Origin: Arthonia radiata
Lineage: Eukaryota; Ascomycota; Arthoniomycetes; Arthoniales; Arthoniaceae
NCBI GenBank assembly: GCA_002989075.1
Contig: PSQN01000006.1
Location: forward strand, 620,001 to 684,000
Reading direction: 5' to 3'
DNA length: 64,000 bases
The notes under the pieces are model-generated. The model worked only from the letters and a program-made list of their open reading frames with translations, was not told where the DNA came from and did no database searches. Shown here one piece after another: positions 24,901 through 37,150 of the stretch. Numbering within the stretch: position 1 is the stretch's first letter; each line of letters starts with the position of its first letter. Made by a program: the position numbers and the translations under genes.

Positions 24901-27315
24901 TAAAAATAGCTACTAGGTAGAATAGTATTAAAAAGATATATTTACTAATAGTAGATTAATCTAAATTTACTATAACTATAGCTTATATAGTAATACTTAA
25001 AATAAAACTTAGATAGTACTAAATCGATTACTAGATATAGAGTCTCTATAACTAATAAGTTTAAAAGCTATATACTATGCTAAATACTACTATAAAGCTC
25101 TATAAGAATAAAAAACAATTAATTATCTTTATAATAATCTAGCTTATTTTAAAAAAATTAGGCTTTATATCTATCTATATAAATAAATAAAAAATATACT
25201 AAATATAAACTATTTTTATCTATATAGCTAGTAGATAGTTATATATATTCTTTACTATTGTTTCAATTTAATATAACTTTAGTATAATATTTTTAGTCAG
25301 ATTATAGTTAACTATTAATAGTAGTTTATTTCTTTTTAATATATATATAATATAGTAAAGTTTATACTTAGAGCTAAAGCTCTTATTTAATTCTAGTTAG
25401 TACTTAATAAAGAGTTTATATAATACTATATACTATAATTTATTTATATAATACTATATACTATAATTTATTTATATAATACTATATACTATAATTTATT
25501 TATAGAATACTACTATATATCAATAGAGGTAAGTATTACTACCACTAATATTAATACTAATAGCTCTTTTTAACTTAGTAATCTTAATAATAGATACTAT
25601 ACTATATATATATTTATATAATATTTCTTAAGATGAATACTTTTATCTACCTTATTTAGAGTATATTATAAGATATATAAGAGTCTCATATTACTAAGAT
25701 ACTTAGCTTTTATTTATTTTATCTAAATAAATTAATATTATTATAAATATAATTCTTTAGTAACTAAACTAGAGAATTATATCTATAATAATATTTTTAG
25801 AGTTTATATACTATAGGCTAGAGACTAGCTAACCTACAATATATAGAGTAACTAATCTTCTTTATATTTAGATAACTCTATAACATAGAGAAGGCTAGTA
25901 AAGACTAAACTATAGTAACTATAGCTATTATAGAGTAAAAACTCTTTTTATAAAGATTTATAATAATAAGTCTAGTAAAAAAGTAGTTATTTAATTCTAC
26001 TAAACTTATTCTTATAGATAAAATAGAGTATTAATACTAAAATTATATTTAAAAATATTTATATATATATTTTATAAAATATAGCTATATATATATAAAA
26101 TACATATTAAATTCTCTTTTTAGTTTACTAGTCTAGTATAAGACTATATATTAGCTTACTAGATTCTTAATTCTATACTAATAAGTTAATATAAATTGCT
26201 CTACTAGCCCTCTAACTCTAGCCTACTATATAAGTATAAAGAGCTAAAGGCTAAAAGAATAGTAAGTAGTAATTATTAGATACTAGTACTTTAGTATAAG
26301 TAACTTAAGGTGTTTTATAGATACCTTATACAACGTACTACTAAGGTACTTATCTATATACCCCTATATTTTCTAAAATAGGGTTATAATAAGATTCTAT
26401 ATAGTAGGAGATCTAGTAGAAGATCGATCTTACGATATATAATACTTTTATATATTAATAACTCCCTTAATCGCTTATTCTCTTTTATTGTATTTATACT
26501 AGTATATAGCGTAAAGAGTGCGCTATTGTCTTGGTATAGTATTATAAAGTTTTAGCTTATTATATAAAGATAAGTTGGCTTTAGTATAGGCCAAAATATT
26601 ATAATACCTCTAAATATTTCCTGATCTAGAAATCTATAAGCATATAGGTAAGTATATAGATATGTACCTCGGTAGTATGTTGGATAATATAGAGGCTTAT
26701 TTACTTGCTTAAATTTTCTTTATTAAAGCTATTATTTTCTTAGACTTTTTAGTTTTAGTATACTATATAGGATATAGAGTTTAATAGATATTAATATAAA
26801 ATTAAATAAACTATAGAGTAAGTATATAGAGCCTTAAACATAACTAATGTAGCTTATGAATTAGCTCCTAAAAGTATATAAAGTATAACTAGGACTATAC
26901 TATACGCGGTAATAGATTAGAAATTTAATAATAATAATAATAAGATAATATAGTACTCTTCTTTAGTTTAGAAGTAGAGGTGTTTACTAGCTTTATTCTA
27001 GCCTACTATATTACTTTATTATCTTATATCTAGACTAGAAAGATATATATAGCTAGTGTAAATAGTATAGTAATAAGATTATATATTAATAGATCTAGAT
27101 ATAGAAAAGTTATAGTAGATATTATATACTAGATAGAGTAACTCTATATTCTAGACTAAGATAGATAGGTATTCGTAAGATACTAAAGTTATAATAGTAC
27201 TAAGGCTATAGTAGAATAGAAAGATAATTATTTAAAAAATATTATTTAAAATATAATCTTATATCTATAGTAATTATATAAGTACTACGCTAGTTTATTT
27301 ATATAAGCTACTAAC
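24901..27315. other. AT-rich unresolved DNA with a less eroded patch
   Basis: No gene. The patch 26,290-26,700 has more GC and some CpG and could be a solo LTR or a younger insertion, but I found neither a partner copy nor convincing ends. A tandem repeat lies at 25,417-25,500. Confidence 0.5.
25417..25500. repeat. 28-bp tandem repeat, 3 copies
   Basis: Three perfect consecutive units of TATATAATACTATATACTAT plus AATTTATT (28 bp each), followed by an imperfect start of a fourth. Confidence 0.9.
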
Positions 27316-28308
27316 TACCTTATAGCCTATTCTATAGGTTTAGATACTATTATAATCCTATTATTAGACTATTATATAATAGATCTAGAATAGTTTCAAA
27401 ACTAGATTAAACCAATTCTAAAAACTCTTATAAATTTAAATCTTATAACCGCTACTACGGCTAAAATACTTAATAATACTAGTAATCTAGCTATAATTTA
27501 TTTTATTACTATTACTAGAGTAGAAATAGAATGTAGTCTAGTTTTAATACTATATTACTACTATATTTTAATTTTATTATTTACTTCTAACCCGCTACTA
27601 GTCTAACTCTATATAAGATTTAGATTTTTATCTAGTTTTAATATATTTTTAGTATAGATAAGATCTAAAATATATAATTTTATTTTTTCTTCTAAGTCTA
27701 GCTTAGCCTAGTAGATACTTACTATACTAGGTACTAGAATAGCTTTCCATAGTAACTTTTAGCCTAAATTCTAAAACTTTAATAATTTTTTATCTATTAT
27801 TGCTAGTTAGTAAGTTAGCTTTATATTACTAGATAGCTACTTCTTCTTTAAGATAGGGTTAGCTAACTCTATTATAGCTTTCTAAAATAGTTTATATATA
27901 GTTTAATAGTAGTATTGTATTATTTATACTATATAGAGTTAAATCTTATAACTGTAACCAGAACTTTTCTAAATAATTTTCCTAATTTTTTTACTAATTT
28001 AGATAGTTAGAATAGAATCTAAACTAGTATATCAGTAAAAATTCAGTTAAATAGATAGATATATATATACTCTAGTATAGTAGCTCTAACTTTTATTAGA
28101 ATTTATTAAATTATAAATATATTACTAGATATAGAGTCTTTTACCACTCTAGATATAGAGAGTATCTAAGAAACCATTCTAGTCTTAATATAGTTTTAGT
28201 GGTTTATTTAATCTAGATTAGTATAGTATAGATACTAAAAACTATATTATAATCTTTTTATAACTATACTATAACTATCCCTCGTAGTCTAAGAGGGCCT
28301 CTAAGGTA
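27316..28308 (-). mobile_element. Repeat X copy B (inverted relative to copy A)
   Basis: The plus strand begins TACCTTATAGCCTATTC and ends CCTCTAAGGTA. Both ends match copy A (2,236-3,241) in reverse complement, and similarity runs through the whole ~990 bp. It is flanked by TA on both sides. There is no recognisable open frame. Confidence 0.65.
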
Positions 28309-28975
28309 CTATCTTTACTCTCTAATTTTATATACTTGTCTCTATTATTCTCTTTATTACTAGTATACTAGAGCAACCTATAGAAAGAAGATCTATTAGG
28401 AGCTTAATCTAAATTACTATTATATAATTAATAGAATACTCTATTATTATAATAAGCTAGTTATATCTTCTAGTAAGATAACTAATATTATCTAGATAGT
28501 CTATAGTAGTAAAGAAGTTAGCTATCTAGAGACCTATAAAACTCTTTAAACTCTATATACTATTAAGCTTATAATACCTTAAGAGATTAAAATAGTCTAT
28601 TAGTATATCTATAACTATAACTACTATTAAAATAAACTTTGAATATAACTTTCTACTAGATAACTTTCTACTAGATAACTTTCTACTAGATAACTTTCTA
28701 CTAGATAACTTTCTACTAGATAACTTTCTACTAGACTATTAAGTCTCCTTCTAGTTATAGATTACTCTAGTCTCTACTTGGCTATTAGATAAATAAAAGT
28801 ATAATATAGTTATAACTATAGTAGATAACTTTAATAAGAAATATATCTTAGTCTTCTGTTATATAAGTAAAGAATAGACTATAGCTAGGAAAGTAGTCTA
28901 GCTACTCTATAAGTATATTTAGAGTAAGTATAGCCTACTAGATAGTATTATCTCTAACTAGAACTCTTAGTTTAC
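28309..28975 (+). mobile_element. Ty3/gypsy integrase fragment, interrupted by repeat X
   Basis: Around 28,800-28,970 the plus strand reads like a gypsy integrase catalytic core: VDNFNKKYILVF near 28,820 and LLDSIISN near 28,935, comparable to the family's 'VVVDRLTKMAH' and 'GLPDSIVSDRG'. A near-identical pattern exists in element C at ~49,140-49,290. The fragment is cut by repeat X copy C at ~28,976. The LTRs of this fragment were not found. Fossil with many changes. Confidence 0.6.
28647..28736. repeat. 15-bp minisatellite, 6 copies
   Basis: Six consecutive units of AACTTTCTACTAGAT, almost perfect, inside the eroded integrase fragment. The near identity of the units in a heavily mutated setting means that the array expanded after most of the mutation. 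Confidence 0.92.
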
Positions 28976-29985
28976 TATCTTAGAGGCTCTCTTAGAAGTT
29001 TAGATATAGTTATTTTATAGTACTAAAAAAGTTTTAATAAAGTTATTAGTATTTCAATAGTGAAAATCTAGATCATAAAGAGTACTAAAACTATACTATT
29101 ACTAAAATAGTTTTTAAGATTAAGTCTATTTCTAGAAAAATATAAGATTTTATATATACTATATATTTAGCTTCTAAATATAATTTTATAATAGTTTTAA
29201 ATATAGATATTGCTATATAATTTACTAGTATATATATATAAGTTTAAAATTAAAAGTATATTTAAATTAATTTTTAAGTATCTAGATTAATATATATTTA
29301 AAATCTAATTTTTGTCTAAAATTTAGTAGTAGTTATAAGATTTAGATTCATATAGTATAGATAATATAAAACTAATATAAAACTAAATATAAAACTATTC
29401 TAGAAAGCTATACTAGAGTTACTTAACTCTATTATAAAGAAGAAGTAGCTATTTAGTAAGGTAAGGCTATCTTAGTAACTAGTAATACTAGAGAAAATCT
29501 TTTTAATTTTTAGAATTTAGGCTAAAATGTAGTATAAAGAGATTCTACTATCTAGTATAGTAACTAGCTAGCTAAGGTAGACTTAGATAGAAAAAAAATA
29601 AAGTTATAATTTTTAGACTCTATAACTACTATTACTACTACTACTACTACTACTAGAACTAAATAAAAATGAAAATTTTAAATAGAGTTAGACTAGTCTT
29701 AGATTATCTATCTAATACAAGGGTATAATGTAGCTATAATATAGTATTTAAACTAGATTAGATCTTGGTTCTACTATAACTATAATAATAATAACTATCA
29801 TAACTAGATTGTTAGTAAAATTATTATTTTAGTAGGAGTAGTAGTTATAAGATCTAAATCTATAAGTATTCTTTAATATAGTATTATCTAGTTTTAATAC
29901 TATTCTATATATATTTAAGTATACTATTATAACAATACTATAACAGTATTCTAATAGTATCTTGACCTATTGAAGAGGTTAGTAT
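28976..29985 (+). mobile_element. Repeat X copy C (diverged), inserted in a gypsy integrase fragment
   Basis: It begins TATCTTAGAGGCTCTCTTAG (compare TACCTTAGAGGCC of copy A) and follows copy A along its length, ending near 29,985 with a diverged right end. It lies in the same orientation as A and inverted relative to B, 0.67 kb away. It contains a short (TAC)n run at ~29,625-29,655. Confidence 0.55.
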
Positions 29986-32040
29986 CTTAGAAGACCTTTT
30001 TAAATATATATTTAAATGTATTTTAGCCTTTATATACTTCTTAGAGAGTCTTTATCTAGTAAATAAGAGAGAGATAAATATAGTTTAGTATTACTACTAT
30101 ATAATTTAACTCTTTCTACTTATATTAGGTATAAAGAAACTTAACTATCTTAAGAAATAAAGTAGTATCTTTACTTTAGAAGAAAGAAAGGGCTTTATTA
30201 GAAAGAGAAAGGTTAGATACAATAATAGTCTATTCTCAAGAAGTATAGATAGCTAAAAAAGATAGAGATTTATTATTATTTCTTTTACTTAAGTTATTAC
30301 CTTTAGTAGTACTTATTACTTACTAGCTATCTTTTAATCTACTACTTAATAGTAAGAGCTTATCTACTTATAACTTATATTAAATAATAGAGAAGGGGTT
30401 TAAAGTATATTAATATTTAGAAATTAAATATAGTCTTTTAGCTTAAAAGAAAAATTTAGTATAATAGAGTAGTAAATAAACAAATAAAGGTAGTCTTTTA
30501 TATCTATTAGATATTAACTATATAACGTCTCTACTTACTATGAACTATACTAAAGCTTCTTAGTAATATAAAACTAGTTATAGTAGCTAATATTAAGCTC
30601 TTTTAACTTACCTTTTACTCTATTTAATACTACTTAAAGTACTATCTCTACTTCTAAATAGCTATCCTATATTAGCTTATAAAGCTTATACTATTAATAT
30701 TAGCTAACTATAGAGCTTACTTAATATAAATTATATTAGAGTCTTTTAGTTTATAATTATTCTTCTTATCTATTAAGTCAATACTATTATTACCTTAGCG
30801 ACTAGCTATTCTCTATACTTAAAAGCTATTACTTTTAGTATTTATTAGTATAATCTAATCTAATTACTCTAGCTTTTAAGCTTCTATAGCTTTAAAGTTC
30901 TATTTTAAGTCTTAATAGTATTATTTATATTCCTAGAAGAGGAAAAATATATTTTTAACTAAATACTTAATAAATCTAGCTTAGTAGTTTCTACTATAGT
31001 ATTAGCCTATATCTACTTACTAATAAAGGCTAAAGCGGCTTAAGAATACTATTAAGCTATTAAGTATTCTACCCTAAGCTTATCTTAGTAGCTAATAGAA
31101 CTACTTTTATAATATAAGAGGTAGCTTTTATTATATAGTTATAAACTAGTTAGTTATAAGGTTCTCTACTATATTTATACGCTTTAAACTCTTTAACTTT
31201 AGGCTATTATATTAGCTTAATAGTTTACTACCTTTATATAAATATTTACAGTCTATTATTGGTTAATTTTAGCTTAAAACGGCCTAGACTTATAAGATAT
31301 TACTTCTAGAATTTCTATATATTAGTACTTCTAAGTTACTATATAATAATATAAACCTATTAGGTAGTTAGCTAATTTCTAGTATTTTTAAACTATTAAT
31401 ACTTTTTAATTATATAGTAGAGAAATTTTCTAGAGTATTATAAGGCCTTCTATAAGTTTACACTACAAATAATTATATTAGTCTATTCTAAAAGCTCCTT
31501 CTAAGCTAGGTTTTAAAGTTATATTAATAAGTTAACCAGTGGCTTTTATACTTACTTATTAAATTAATTTTAAGTAGTTTTTTATATATAACAATTATCT
31601 TAGAATAGCTATAGTTATCCTCTTTATCTTAAGGTCTATAACTACTAAAATAACTGTCCCTCCTTAGTATTATATATTATATATTTATAAGTTATAACTT
31701 GTCTCTATATTATATATATAAATATTTAAGTCTTAAACTCTTCTAGCTCTTCTAATTTATATTATCTAGATAATATTAATAATACTTATATTATAAATTT
31801 CTAGTAGAAGGTACTGTTAAAGTAAACTTATTTTAGAAGTATTTAGATATATTACTATAATATAATAATAAAGAGGCTAGAGGCCTTATAAATTAAATAC
31901 TAGATAATTAGTAATACTTAGAGTCTATTAATATATAATCTATATATATATATATTAATCTAAGTAGAAATAAGACTTCAGGGTAGATATAATAGAGTAG
32001 AATTATATAATAGAGACCTATCTATAGAACACCCTAGTAA
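29986..32040. other. AT-rich RIP-eroded DNA, unresolved
   Basis: No gene and no recognisable domain. It may include the remainder of the integrase-bearing element cut by repeat X, but I could not demonstrate it. Confidence 0.5.
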
Positions 32041-33067
32041 CTATCTTACTATAGTATAAGTTTACTATCTATTTATTAAGTTTCTAAAGAGTCTCTAAAT
32101 ATACTAAGTAATAATATAAACATTATTAAAGTCTAATATATTAGCTATTTAACATCTTTTCTTAATAGTTTAAGTTTATTAAGTATCTATAAAGTTTATA
32201 GCTTTTTTAAGCTTAGATACTTTTTTAAAAAAAGCTTATTAATTTAGCTTTAAAGACTTAAATTACTCTATAGCTACTTACTACTAGTCTTCTAATTATA
32301 TATAAACTAAAACTTAATTTTAAGTAATTACTTTCTAAGCTTAACCTTTTTAATAGTATATTATTATTAATACTATACTAATATTCTTTATCTTAATTAT
32401 TTTACTTTAGTACTTAAGAAGGTACTAGAAAAAACTTATTATAGTTTAAATCTTAGTAAGCTTCTTTATCTTTACTATTATTATCTTAGTTTAAACTATT
32501 ATTCTTTTAAGTTTATAATCTACTTAGTATCTATTTACTAGCTTATAAGTCTTCTTATTGATTATTATTACTACTAGATTTTATATAAGAGTTCTAGTCT
32601 TCTTTAGTATTAACTATATTTTACTATACTCTATATTCTACTTATTTAGTAGATATAAAAAAAATACTATTATATACTTAGTTCTTTACTTATTCTCTTT
32701 AAGTATAATACTTACTAGTACTAGCTATTAATTGATTTTAATATTATTTATTTATTTAAATATATACATAAAGTTTTAGCTATACTTAGTTATACTAGGC
32801 TAATCTTTAAGTAATATTAATAAGATACTTAACTACTAGCTATCTTTCTTATAAATTTAGAATAATTAGAATATAATCTAGATATAGAGTAAGAAGTAAT
32901 TAGATAGTAAAAAGAGTCTATATAGACTCTATTTATATTTAAACTAATTATTAAGAAAAAAAGAAAAAAAGATATCTACTAGATAGAAGATATTCTCCTA
33001 AAATTATAGTCTTTTTAAATAAATAATATTCTATTCTAGTTTATTATTAGAATATCTATATATTATA
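32040..33067 (-). mobile_element. Truncated family B copy (B2): 5' LTR plus gag region
   Basis: It aligns to 16,800-17,819 of B1 from the gag region through the right LTR. The LTR-like end is 32,872-33,067 (196 bp, same length as in B1). It is far more eroded than B1, with nearly all CpG gone, so it is an older copy. No left LTR or pol is present here. Confidence 0.7.
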
Positions 33068-35965
33068 ATTATAGAAAAGAAGAATAATACTAATAAGTAT
33101 TCTTCTACTAGTAAACTATATATTATTATAACTCTAAAAGGACGCTTCTTTATAGTATAGTATAGTAAGATCTTACTTACTAGAGTTAAGTATTATACTC
33201 TTAATATTAGTAATAGATTAGTAAACTACTTATTACTATAAGACGTCTAGAGTAGGGAGATCTTATAAATAGTATTAAAACTAAGATTAAAGCTAACTAA
33301 GTAGTATAAAGTTCTAATAAGTATATAATATAACGTCTTGCTTATAAAGTATAAAGCTAGTACTATAGAGTCTTCTATCTGTATACTAGTACTATAATAA
33401 TTTCTTATATAACCATTATCTCTAGATAAATCTAAGTTAGTAGAATCTACTTCTAAAAATTATAAGAACTTAGAAGGACAATAGATCTTTAAAGTAAAGA
33501 AAACTAAATATCAAAGGTAAATAGAAAGATATATCTTAGAGTTTTAATAACTAAATTAGTAAAGTAAAGTAGCTAATACCTAGTAGCCTTCTATCTACTA
33601 TACTAATACTAAAAGAACTTAGATACTCTATAGACCCTTTAGTATTTAGTATAGCTAGTACTAAGTTCTAAATAAATTACTAGAGGTTTCTTTTATATAA
33701 CTGTTTAAATCTATAATATAGTAAATACTAAAAGTATAATCTAAACTAGAGTAGTATACCTTAGATATTACTCTAGTATAGCCTTAAGATTTATAGGCGG
33801 CTTCTAGTTAAGAAGAGATTCTTAAGATAAAGTAAGAGCAAGTTAAGAATTAACTATCTTAATAAACTCTAGTAAGCTTATAATCTATATCTTATTTAAT
33901 ACCAAAGGTACTATATTAAGACCTAACTAAGATAATAGCAACTCTAGAGATATATAAGACTAGTAAATAGAACTATAAGCATAAAATAGAGAAGTAAATA
34001 TCTATCTTTATTCTCTATAAACTAGAGAAAATTATAAAATACTCTAAAGTAGTATTAATATTAGAGGCTAATAAGCTAATACTATCCTATATAATAGAAT
34101 TAGAGACTAAAACTAATATAGTCTTTATCTATATATACTAATCTAATAATATCTATCTTATATCTATAGATATAAGAATAAAGAAGATAAAAAGGATAGT
34201 AGAGAATACAAATAATTACTAATAATTAAAATAAAAGAACCTTTAGATAATACTATAAAATTAGTATAATAAAGACTAGCTATACTAAAATATAATTAAC
34301 TATCTCTAAGCTATTATAAAGAAATAAGATAATCTAAAGACTACTTATACTAGAGTACGCCTAATAGTAGTAATATTGTCTATTAGTAGAAACTTTAGTA
34401 TCCTTAATACTTAAATAATATTTAATTATATAGATCTTAAGCTAGTTACTATCAAATATCTATAGACTTAAGCTATTAAGTAGGTTACTAAGAAATATAG
34501 TATAGAAGCTAATATCTATTGGATAATTTTATTATTAAGAATACTATATAATAACTTCTAGAATAGTACAAGTCTTAAAATAAATATATAGAATTTTTAT
34601 ATAGTAAGCTAAGTAGAGTATAAGTAGTAGTACTCTATAAAGACTATCTACTATTCTTTAAATAAGTATCTAAAATACTAGTTATAACCTTAAAAGGAGT
34701 AAAAGAAGAAGTCTAGTATACCTAGAGTATAGTAGAGAAATATAGAGTAGAGTAGAATAATAGTATTACTAATACTAGAAAAGCTAAGCTAGAAAACTAT
34801 GATATAGAACTTAAGTAGTTATAGCTACTAATAAAGTTTAAAATAATAGTATAAGAGTTAAGACCTATATAGAAGCTAGTATCTAAAGATAACTTTATAG
34901 GCTATCTAAATTAGATAAAGTAGATCTAAGCTATCTTTACTAAGTACTAGTCTATAGTAAAGAAGAATACTACTAACTATAAAGAAAAGCTTAAGACCTC
35001 TAATACTAGAGATCTATAGTCTAGAGATCTATAGTCTAGAGATCTATAGTCTAGAGATCTAATCTTCAGTAAGAGAATTAATATAAAAGCTAATAAGATA
35101 AATACTATAGTTATAGTAACTATTAGTAAGTAGATAGGCTCAGAAGTCTTAAAAGTAGAGATAGTATAACTCTAGTAATAATTTAAGTTTTAGTAGAAAG
35201 AATATTAATATAAGTAGAACCTTATCTTTAGTACTAAGTAGGTTATACTTAATACCTTTAATACTACTAATTAGAAAGATCTTATAGCCTACTTTACTAA
35301 TATACTATAGGTAAGGTAACCTAACTATAAGAGTTAAGAGCTAAGTATATAGCCTAAGACTAGTAGTAACTCTAAGAACTAAGCTTCTATAACTAAAGAT
35401 ATAATTAAAAACTATATATACTAGAGTACTATACCTAAAGATACTATTAAAAACTATATATAAAGGTTATAGAGCTAGAATAAGGTTAGTAAGGCTATTA
35501 AGTATTATTTTAGATACTAGCCCTTAGAAAATAAGACTACTAATATCTATAGTAAACTAATAGATATAATACTAGAGAATACTATTATTAAGATTACTAG
35601 TATAAGTATTAAAGGTAAGATACTAAAGATTATAATATTAATAATTAAATACTATAAGGCCTAATTCTCTATCCTTATATATAAGACTATAGCCTAGATA
35701 TTAATTACTAAAGTAGATAGGACTACTACTATTAAGTACTATCTAACTAAAGTAGATACTAAGAAAGTATTATACTATACTACCGCTCTTAAGATAACTA
35801 GTAAAGATAAAAACTATCTTTAATTATAGATAAGAGTAAAAGAACTAAAAGCCTATATTACTATAGCTAGTATAAAAATTCTAACCTTAGATCTCTAGAG
35901 ACTAATTAGTAATAGAAAATTCTTATAGACTATAGTTACCTAATACTAGACCCCCTAAGGCTATT
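33068..35965 (+). other. Eroded coding-like DNA, unidentified
   Basis: No intact gene. From ~34,690 to ~35,940 the plus strand shows long runs of sensible codons interrupted mainly by TAG and TAA, the stops RIP makes from CAG, CAA and TGG. Composition is rich in Lys, Asn, Ile and Thr. Before A2 inserted this was continuous with 43,049-44,432. It could be a host gene erased by RIP, or an unrecognised large transposon; no domain was identified. A 15-bp tandem repeat at 35,006-35,060 keeps the frame. Confidence 0.35.
35006..35060. repeat. 15-bp tandem repeat, ~3.7 copies
   Basis: Units of CTAGAGATCTATAGT in direct succession. In one plus-strand frame this gives a five-residue repeat. Confidence 0.9.
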
Positions 35966-36415
35966 TGTAACGCCGGTCGCTAAGAGAACCGAACTAAGGC
36001 TTACTTACCTTGTGTGCTTATCGACCTTAATGGTAGGTGTCTTGTGTGCTAGAGACTAAAAGGTAGGAGAGGCGAGATAGATTACTAAGGGTAAGAGAGG
36101 CTTAACTAAAGTAGACAGAAGATAAAGTACGTTATCTGAATATAGTTAAGGAACTTATATTTAGATATTAAGTTAATAGACTAAAGTCTATCCTAAGGTC
36201 GGTTATTAGTCTAGCTATATAGTCTAAGGTATATAAATATGTTCCTCTGTGTCCGACGGTCCTAACACTTTCTTTGTCGCGCGGTCGAAATTCTATTGCA
36301 ATATAGCGACGTTGCCGATATCGCTATATCGGAGTTATCGGGTATACTATATAATACTCTAATGAGGCTAGCTACGCTCAGTCTTGTACTAGCCTAATAT
36401 AGTAAGATCGTAATA
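35966..36415 (-). repeat. A2 left LTR (3' LTR)
   Basis: 450 bp, TGTAACGCCGGTCGC to ATCGTAATA. Partner at 42,594-43,043. Differences between the two are mostly C/T or G/A. Confidence 0.92.
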
Positions 36416-36591
36416 TAAGGTCCCCTCTTTAAGGCTAGTCGTCTCTAACGGCCCTAGAGACATTAAAACCTCGTTGCTCTCCTGTAGTAGATCTAGTTTT
36501 GTAAGTTATTATACCTAAAGTTAAGAAAGTCTCTAACGCTAATTAAGCGCTCAAGATTAATACCGTTCTCGCTAAAGTTTATAGTTAAGAG

Positions 36592-37150
36592 ATGCCTCCG
36601 TGTTTCCGCTGTACTTATCTAGGTAAGAAGTGTGTTCTAAAGTCCGGGAAGGCATTGTGTTTTGTGTATACTCGTAATAAGAAGTCGTACGACGTTCGCC
36701 CGTCGTTAAAGGATAGTTAGTCTCTATCCTACGTCTGTTTTTGATAAGAGTCTAACTTATTTTAGCTTAGAGTATCCGTTCTTAGTACTTGCGGGTGTCG
36801 GATGCTCTCTAGGGGCAGCGCAAGCGTTTAGCGGAAGAAAAGGAAGTCGTTCGCGCGGCGAAAAGGCAGCGCGAAGCTATTAAAGCGACGGTTATAGATT
36901 CGAAGAAGGAGCTCGAAAGGTTGCGCGCCCAGGCGCAGAACAAAATAAATTAGAATAATACATTGTTTAAAGAAGAATAGCTAGCGGCTATGTTTAGTGG
37001 TAATATCGTAGATGTGCCGAGTAGCCTAAGTATAGATTTTCGTAACGATCTGTTCTCGGAGTTAGGTGGTAGGCTACTAACGTGGTGGGCTGGTTCGTTT
37101 GTAAACAACCTAAGTGCCGGTAAGGCACACTAGATAGTAAATTAGGGTGT
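36592..37150 (+). pseudogene. Antisense auxiliary reading frame of A2 (Cys-rich plus coiled coil), broken
   Basis: It reads on the strand opposite to gag-pol. A methionine at 36,592 starts PPCFRCTYLGKKCVLK, a C-x2-C-x6-C arrangement followed by further Cys and basic residues, loosely like a fungal zinc-cluster or zinc-knuckle domain. Around 36,830-36,960 comes a long charged helix (LAEEKEVVRAAKRQREAIKA) with heptad-like leucines, probably a coiled coil. It is followed near 36,990-37,130 by a conserved tail containing PSSLSIDFRNDLFSELGG. A1 keeps the same order at 8,640-9,190. A DNA- or nucleic-acid-binding, self-associating protein is a guess from motifs only. The frame is broken in both copies. 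Confidence 0.65.

Noticed and set aside
26290-26700. Solo LTR or younger insertion
   Set aside because: Higher GC and some CpG stand out, but no second copy, no matching ends and no target duplication could be found.
28647-28736. CRISPR-like array
   Set aside because: Direct repeats with no spacers, 15-bp units in eukaryotic repeat DNA: a minisatellite.
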